Assembly: GCA_900543705.1 (NCBI GenBank)
Contig: UQSL01000033.1
Span: 1-19,674 of the forward strand
Origin: an uncultured Oscillospiraceae bacterium
Lineage (GTDB): Bacteria; Bacillota; Clostridia; Oscillospirales; Ruminococcaceae
DNA length: 19,674 nt
Reading direction: 5' to 3'
Position numbers and translations under genes: made by a program. Each line of letters starts with the position of its first letter. Within the stretch, counting starts at the first letter, position 1. Positions 15,677 to 19,674 of the stretch are shown here, piece after piece. The notes under the pieces are model-generated. The model saw nothing but the letters and a program-made list of their open reading frames with translations. It was not told the DNA's origin and made no database searches.

Positions 15677-16954
15677 TTATTTCTTGCTGACGGAGACCAT
15701 CACGGTGTATTCTCCGTAAGCCCATAGCTGGCCTTTGCTCGGGGCATAAATTTTCACTGCCACACTGACGCGTCCTTCCGCAATTTCCGCCTTACTCATG
15801 TCGATTTCCGCAACCAAGTCGGTTGCTGCGAGGCTTTCCATCAGGTCGGTGGAGCCAATAATCGTAACATTGGAAATGCTGTCGGTCTCCGGCGTCACCG
15901 TATAGCCCTCCGGTGCGCCCACCACCCGCACATTCGGCACAGTAAAGGCCTTGCTCTCATAGCCGCTGGTATCGAATTTCACCTTTACCTGTTCAGTTCC
16001 GGAGAGATTGGTGAAATTCGTCGGCATGACCACATCATAGGTCAATTCCGCATTCAGGTTCAGGTTTTTAAAGTCGATGTAACCGAGATTGAGCGAGGAT
16101 AGGCTGTCTGCCTTTTCCTCCGGCCCGGCAATTTCCAGCGTGGAGGGGGTTATCGTATAGGGGAGCTTTGCAAGATCAAAGCCATCCGGCATGTTCAAAT
16201 AATCAAAAGAGACCGGAACCTCTTTGGTCTTGAGAATCGGAACCGTCACCTGGACGGAATCCTCATTCATACTCAGCCCGTTTGTGGATACCTGCGTTCC
16301 CTCCGCATTGTAGAAGGTGAGGCCCGCCGCGACAGTCACCGTCTGCTTGAGCTCGTCGCTCAGCTCCGCTTTCGCCACGCAGCGGGTAATCTGTTCCACC
16401 TGGCTTTCCGGCCCGGAAATCGTGACCTTTGCAGGCTGCGCCGTGGATTTGACCTTGACAAAGCCGTCCGCCACCTTAATCCCGGAGACATCGGTTTCCA
16501 CCTCCAGCTCCTTGGTCGCCACTGTGTCGAATTTCACCTTGGCAATCTGGGAAGGGTAGGAGACGATTTCATATTCCGCGTTCGGAGTACGCTTGCTCAC
16601 CCGAAGCGGAAGGTCATAGGTGCCCGGATTTTTCACCTGGTCGAGCACCGCCGTCACACTGATGTCCTCCGGCAAAATACCGCCGACGATATTACGCTTG
16701 CCTCGAATGACGATATCCACGGTATACTGGGTATCCCCGATAACGCTCAGGGACATTCCATCCGTGGGGATTTGTACCGGGACGTCCTGGATGACCCGGG
16801 AGGTTTCCGGGCTGATGTTCATCGCCACAATAAACCAGACGATAACCGCGGCAAAAACAGAAAACACCCGCAAGAAGCGGTCGTCATGAAACAGCTTGGA
16901 AAATGTATTCTTTTTGAATTTAAAATCTTTTGTTTTCTTCTTCTGTTCGCTCAT
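15677..16954 (-). CDS. cdaR: CdaR, YbbR-domain regulator of the c-di-AMP synthase CdaA
   Basis: A 425-residue membrane-anchored extracytoplasmic protein known in Firmicutes to regulate CdaA. A basic N-terminus (MSEQKKKTKDFKFKKN) is followed by one transmembrane segment at about 28-46 (VFSVFAAVIVWFIVAM), then NISPETSR and a series of YbbR repeats, recognisable by recurring patterns such as VPVQIPTDG...YTVDIVIRGK, VKVKSTAQPAKVTISGPESQV and VPNVRVVGAPEGYTVTPET. I count about four repeat units. The ATG at 16954 overlaps the cdaA stop by four bases (ATGA), a classical coupled junction. In many Firmicutes glmM follows cdaR; here a hairpin and an FAD-dependent protein gene follow instead. Confidence 0.93.
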   Translation of the reverse strand: MSEQKKKTKDFKFKKNTFSKLFHDDRFLRVFSVFAAVIVWFIVAMNISPETSRVIQDVPVQIPTDGMSLSVIGDTQYTVDIVIRGKRNIVGGILPEDISVTAVLDQVKNPGTYDLPLRVSKRTPNAEYEIVSYPSQIAKVKFDTVATKELEVETDVSGIKVADGFVKVKSTAQPAKVTISGPESQVEQITRCVAKAELSDELKQTVTVAAGLTFYNAEGTQVSTNGLSMNEDSVQVTVPILKTKEVPVSFDYLNMPDGFDLAKLPYTITPSTLEIAGPEEKADSLSSLNLGYIDFKNLNLNAELTYDVVMPTNFTNLSGTEQVKVKFDTSGYESKAFTVPNVRVVGAPEGYTVTPETDSISNVTIIGSTDLMESLAATDLVAEIDMSKAEIAEGRVSVAVKIYAPSKGQLWAYGEYTVMVSVSKK

Positions 16955-17808
16955 CGACGTTTCACCTTCCAGAAGGGGGCCTTTTTCTCAGCGAGTTCCG
17001 CCGGTGGCTCCGGGATGAGTTCGCGTTCCAGCGTTGCCTTGAGCATCTGGAAATCAAAATTGCGTTTGAGCGTTCCGTTTTGCGCCACCGTGATAACGCC
17101 GGTTTCCTCCGAAACAACCAATACCACTGCATCGGAATTTTCGCTCATACCGAGCGCGGCGCGGTGCCGGGTCCCAAGCTCCCTGCTGATGGTATAATTT
17201 TCAGACAGGGGCAAAAAACAGCCGGCGGCGTGCATCCTGCCGTCCCGGATAATCATCGCCCCGTCATGGAGCGGGGAATTCGGGAAAAAGATATTGCCGA
17301 TCAGTTCGGGGCTCGGGTTTGCGTCGACCACGGTGCCCGTCTTAATAATCTCGCCGAGTTTCGTCTGCTTTTCGCAGACAATAAGTGCACCGATTTTCTG
17401 CTTGGAGAGGGAGACGCATGCCTCGCAGATCGCGTCGATTGCGTGCTCCCAGGAACTTTCCCCTCCGCCCTCATGGGAGGAAAAGACGCTGCCGATTTTC
17501 GCGCGCCCCACCTGCTCAAGCAGCTTCCTCAGCTCAGGCTGAAAGACCACCACGACCGCAATGACGCCGAAGTTTGCAAGATTGACCAGTAAAAAGCTCA
17601 TGGTTTTCAGCCCCAGCTGGGTGGAAACCAGATAAGCGGCTCCAAGGATAATAATCCCCTTTACCAGCTGTTCCGCGCGTGTTTCCCGCAGGAGCTGTAT
17701 CAGCTTGTAAATCAAAAAAGCGACAATGAGTATGTCAATTACATCAAACACAGTAATGGTCTTGATTACGGAAAGGCACGACTGCCAAAATGCCATCAAA
17801 ACTTCCAT
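16951..17808 (-). CDS. cdaA: Diadenylate cyclase CdaA (c-di-AMP synthase)
   Basis: Membrane-bound synthase of the second messenger c-di-AMP, made from two ATP. From the chosen ATG it has 285 residues: three N-terminal membrane segments (about 19-38, 50-66, 72-89) and then the DisA_N/DAC catalytic domain. Catalytic motifs are intact: PLHDGAMII (DGA at 182-184) and GTRHRAALG (RHR at 214-216), with IIKTGTVVDA and IVSEETG-like VVSEETGVITVAQNG also present. Start: the frame opens with a GTG at 17826, but AAGGA is spaced about 10 nt before the ATG at 17808, and an ATG at 17796 is also possible. A promoter with extended -10 lies 53-80 nt upstream. It overlaps cdaR by four bases. Confidence 0.95.
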   Translation of the reverse strand: MEVLMAFWQSCLSVIKTITVFDVIDILIVAFLIYKLIQLLRETRAEQLVKGIIILGAAYLVSTQLGLKTMSFLLVNLANFGVIAVVVVFQPELRKLLEQVGRAKIGSVFSSHEGGGESSWEHAIDAICEACVSLSKQKIGALIVCEKQTKLGEIIKTGTVVDANPSPELIGNIFFPNSPLHDGAMIIRDGRMHAAGCFLPLSENYTISRELGTRHRAALGMSENSDAVVLVVSEETGVITVAQNGTLKRNFDFQMLKATLERELIPEPPAELAEKKAPFWKVKRR

Positions 17809-17860
17809 AGTGCGGGTATCCTTCACTTTCCAAAAAGAGTATCCATCCGATTCTTTTTCT

Positions 17861-17888
17861 ATTTTATCATATTCGCAGTCATTTTCAA
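17861..17888 (-). promoter_or_regulatory. Sigma-A promoter with extended -10 for cdaA-cdaR
   Basis: On the minus strand TTGAAA (17888-17883), a 16-base spacer and TAAAAT (17866-17861), the latter preceded by TG plus one base. Predicted start near 17854, about 45 nt before the cdaA ATG. The surrounding 145-nt gap is AT-rich in contrast to the coding regions. Confidence 0.72.
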
Positions 17889-17971
17889 TGCTTTTGACAT
17901 AATTAGGACAATTTCCCGTCGTAATCCATAGTATATTGCCAAAATCGACAGATTTTGACTGATATCTCTTA

Positions 17972-19126
17972 TTATGTTCGTTTCTCTGCGATTTTTTTAA
18001 TCATCCACGCAAAACGCTCTGTCTCCTGCGGGGTGTTAAACGCGGAAAAACTTGCCCGCACTGTCCCAGTCTCCAGTGTGGAATAGGCTTGGTGAGCAAG
18101 CGGAGCGCAGTGCAGTCCCGCCCGTACAGCGACCCCCATGTGGTTTAACGCAGTGGAAACCTCTTCGGAGTGCATCCCTTTGAGATTAAAACTCACCACC
18201 GGGACATGGCTGCCCTCCTCCGGACAGGCGGTATACAAAATCACTCCCGGGACTTTCTGAATCTTCTGATAAAAATACCGGGCGAGCTTACGCTCATGCG
18301 TCTCAATCTTTTTGATACCGGTGCGCTGTACAAAATCGATACCCGCTGCAAGCCCGCAGATACCGACGGTGTTGACCGTCCCGCTTTCCATGCGGTCGGG
18401 GAGCAAATCCGGCTGGGCGAGATCCTCCGAAAAGCTTCCGGTCCCGCCCTCCATAATCGTCTGCGGGAGTTCTCCGGGAGCGGCGACAAATAATCCGGTT
18501 CCGGTTGGGCCGTACAGGCTCTTATGCCCTGCCGTGCACAGACAGGCATTCGGCATGCTTTTTAAATCAATGGGGAGCACCCCTGCGGTCTGCGCGGCAT
18601 CGATGATAAGCCGCAGTCCATAACTCTCGCACAGCTCATAGAGGCGCTGGATGGGCACGGTCACTCCGAAAACATTCGAGGCATGGGTGGTCACAATGGC
18701 CCGTGTCTTGCCCGCGCGGATTTCCTGCTCAAAATTGCGCACGGTCTGCTCCGGGTCGCCCTCCACAACGTGGGCGATGGAGTAGCTCACACCGTTTTTC
18801 TGGCTCAGCGCAAAAACAGGCCTGGAGACGGCGTTATGCTCCAAGTCCGAAATAATCAGGTGGCACCTGTTGGGCAGATACCCTTTGATGGCGACGTTCG
18901 TCGCCTCGGTACAGTTTTTTGTAAAGATAATACGCTCAACTTCCTCACAGCCGAACAGCGCCGCCGCCTTTCCCCGGCAGTCGTAAACCATCTGGGCAGC
19001 CCTCAGCGACATTGCATGTCCGCTTCTACCCGGGTTCCCGCCGAAGCGGGTCACGGCGATTGATACCGCTTGCGTGACCCCCGACGGTTTGGGATACGTG
19101 GTCGCTGCATTGTCAAAATACATCAT
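17972..19126 (-). CDS. Class-V aminotransferase, cysteine desulfurase family
   Basis: A PLP enzyme of 384 residues, related to IscS/SufS/CsdA and probably releasing sulfur or selenium from cysteine or selenocysteine. The N-terminal MMYFDNAATTYPKP is the family hallmark. H97 (DLEHNAV), D176 and Q179 (IIDAAQTAG) contact the cofactor, K202 in CTAGHKSLYGPTGTG forms the internal aldimine, and C340 in RAGLHCAPLAHQ is the position of the persulfide cysteine in SufS-like enzymes. It resembles the group called 'cysteine desulfurase family protein' rather than housekeeping IscS. The ATG at 19126 overlaps the stop of the DUF3343 gene by four bases, with GGGGAGA upstream, so the two are coupled. The partner suggests transfer of the released chalcogen to the DUF3343 protein, which is inference. 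No iscU, sufU or mnmA is adjacent. Confidence 0.9.
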   Translation of the reverse strand: MMYFDNAATTYPKPSGVTQAVSIAVTRFGGNPGRSGHAMSLRAAQMVYDCRGKAAALFGCEEVERIIFTKNCTEATNVAIKGYLPNRCHLIISDLEHNAVSRPVFALSQKNGVSYSIAHVVEGDPEQTVRNFEQEIRAGKTRAIVTTHASNVFGVTVPIQRLYELCESYGLRLIIDAAQTAGVLPIDLKSMPNACLCTAGHKSLYGPTGTGLFVAAPGELPQTIMEGGTGSFSEDLAQPDLLPDRMESGTVNTVGICGLAAGIDFVQRTGIKKIETHERKLARYFYQKIQKVPGVILYTACPEEGSHVPVVSFNLKGMHSEEVSTALNHMGVAVRAGLHCAPLAHQAYSTLETGTVRASFSAFNTPQETERFAWMIKKIAEKRT

Positions 19127-19362
19127 AGGATGCGTTCTCCCCTTTCGCCAAATATCATAAAATCAAGACCCGGCTGGTTTTTCAGTACATCTGCCGCCTG
19201 CCGCATCTGGTTTGACGGGATTCTGACACAGTAGCTGCACCCTCTGCCATTAAGAAAGGACGGGGTGCGTTCAATATCCGAGTGAATCTTGGCCCGGCCG
19301 AGTGCCTCCCTGGCTCTGAACGCCTGGGTGACGGAACGTACAATCAGATAAGGTCTTCCCAT
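19123..19362 (-). CDS. DUF3343 small protein, putative sulfur/selenium carrier
   Basis: A 79-residue protein that fits DUF3343, a family annotated in databases as putative Se/S carrier-like. It begins RPYLIVRSVTQAFRAREAL, the usual N-terminal strand and helix, and has the conserved cysteine region GRGCSYCVRIP (C42, C45), followed by an amphipathic helix. The ATG at 19362 has GGAGGG 8 nt upstream. Its stop overlaps the downstream desulfurase-family start by four bases. The short terminator-like hairpin of the candidate 6S RNA lies only about 22 nt upstream, so expression would come by read-through or from a promoter within the RNA region. Function has not been shown for the family. Confidence 0.85.
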   Translation of the reverse strand: MGRPYLIVRSVTQAFRAREALGRAKIHSDIERTPSFLNGRGCSYCVRIPSNQMRQAADVLKNQPGLDFMIFGERGERIL

Positions 19363-19384
19363 GACAAAGACCCTCCGTTTCTAT

Positions 19385-19403
19385 AAAAAAGCGCCCCTGC
19401 GCT
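19385..19403 (-). terminator. Short terminator hairpin at the 3' end of the candidate 6S RNA
   Basis: On the minus strand AGCGC (19403-19399), loop AGGG and GCGCT (19394-19390) are followed by a run of T down to 19385. The stem is only 5 bp but GC-rich and correctly placed; it could be partial, allowing read-through into the DUF3343 gene. Confidence 0.55.
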
Positions 19404-19649
19404 GGTGCCGGTTCACCACCGAAGGGACCCTGAGCAGAATTCTTTATTCTGCTGCCATCCTATGCAAGTTGCCTTAAAAATGTGACTGCTTATGTTTGCA
19501 TATCTTTTCGCCATTGGCCGGGGCATGGAAAAACAGGGTGCAGGCCTGTATTTTAATAATATTGCACCTTGCCAGGGTAGTACACTCGATGGGACAAAAC
19601 CCCCACTCAGGAAAGCCGCTTGAACTGCCCCAGAATGTACAGACAGCAC
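19399..19649 (-). ncRNA. ssrS: Structured non-coding RNA, candidate 6S RNA
   Basis: This stretch has no convincing protein but much base pairing on the minus strand. The ends pair (GUGCUG at 19649-19644 with CAGCGC at 19404-19399). UCCUGAG (19612-19606) pairs perfectly with CUCAGGG (19434-19428) far downstream, giving the long rod with an internal open region typical of 6S RNA. Inside are an 8-bp hairpin AGCAGAAT/AUUCUGCU (19453-19433), UAUGCAA/UUGCAUA (19502-19496 with 19467-19461) and GGUGCA/UGCACC (19568-19563 with 19542-19537). The 5' part UUCAAGCGGCUUUCCUGAG resembles E. coli 6S from memory (AAGCGG...CCUGAG). In Bacillus 6S-1 lies near a cysteine desulfurase gene and the relA-dtd region, a similar setting. 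6S RNA binds RNA polymerase holoenzyme. Exact ends are uncertain, and I could not run a covariance search. Confidence 0.6.
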
Positions 19650-19674
19650 AAAAAAGCCCCTAAGTAGGAAATAT
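19650..19674 (-). terminator. Right-hand part of a terminator of an upstream gene
   Basis: At the window edge the minus strand reads TAGGGGC followed by six T residues (19655-19650). This looks like the descending arm and U-run of a terminator for a gene beyond the window, but the other arm is not fully visible, so the call is tentative. Confidence 0.35.

Noticed and set aside
17938..17958. 7-bp inverted repeat CAAAATC/GATTTTG after the desulfurase gene
   Set aside because: AT-rich stem with no T run on the minus strand; too weak to call a terminator, and no reason to call it an operator.
19405..19430. GGTGGTGAACCGGCACC resembling a T-box core
   Set aside because: The conserved T-box sequence (TGGNACCGCG) is not matched, no specifier stem is evident, and the downstream gene is not an aminoacylation or amino-acid gene.
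19413..19649. Minus-strand open frame of 78 codons over the RNA region
   Set aside because: No ribosome binding site of note, no recognisable family, and the same stretch forms extensive base-paired structure; treated as non-coding.

Overview
The window looks like chromosomal DNA of an anaerobic, moderately GC-rich member of the Clostridia (Oscillospiraceae/Lachnospiraceae-like). The evidence is Firmicutes-type Rsh, RecJ, CdaA/CdaR, HemZ, a SpoVB-like flippase and a DUF3343 protein, together with strong AGGAGG-type ribosome binding sites. Every gene I can support lies on the minus strand, so transcription runs from high to low coordinates. Open frames on the plus strand are shadows.

In transcription order there are five probable units. 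(1) 19.65-17.97 kb: a structured non-coding RNA, best read as 6S RNA, with a short terminator hairpin; then a DUF3343 putative sulfur/selenium carrier overlapping a class-V aminotransferase (cysteine desulfurase family). (2) 17.89-12.75 kb: a sigma-A-type promoter, then cdaA-cdaR (c-di-AMP synthase and its YbbR regulator), a hairpin, a COG2509-type FAD-dependent protein and a membrane-anchored transglutaminase-like protein. (3) 12.72-4.55 kb: an extended -10 promoter, then recJ-relA-dtd (a conserved Firmicutes neighbourhood), a terminator-like hairpin, an internally deleted amidase remnant, and a metallo-hydrolase, hemZ and a P-loop uridine-kinase-like protein, the last two junctions each overlapping by 17 nt. 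(4) 4.53-3.91 kb: a single gene for a coiled-coil plus zinc-ribbon protein with a near-consensus promoter and a strong terminator. (5) 3.86 kb to the left edge: purine nucleoside phosphorylase, an MtaD-like adenosine/methylthioadenosine deaminase and a SpoVB/MurJ-type flippase that runs off the window.

Functionally the window combines nucleotide signalling (ppGpp, c-di-AMP), proofreading and repair (dtd, recJ), purine/methylthioadenosine salvage (mtaD plus phosphorylase) and sulfur or selenium handling. Most of it is housekeeping sequence. The points that deserve a second look are a 45-bp in-frame insertion flanked by poly-G tracts in the phosphorylase, the amidase relic between dtd and the metallo-hydrolase, the candidate 6S RNA beside the DUF3343/desulfurase pair, and the uncharacterised zinc-ribbon gene. 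I found no convincing new multi-gene system, CRISPR array, tRNA, rRNA or mobile element.
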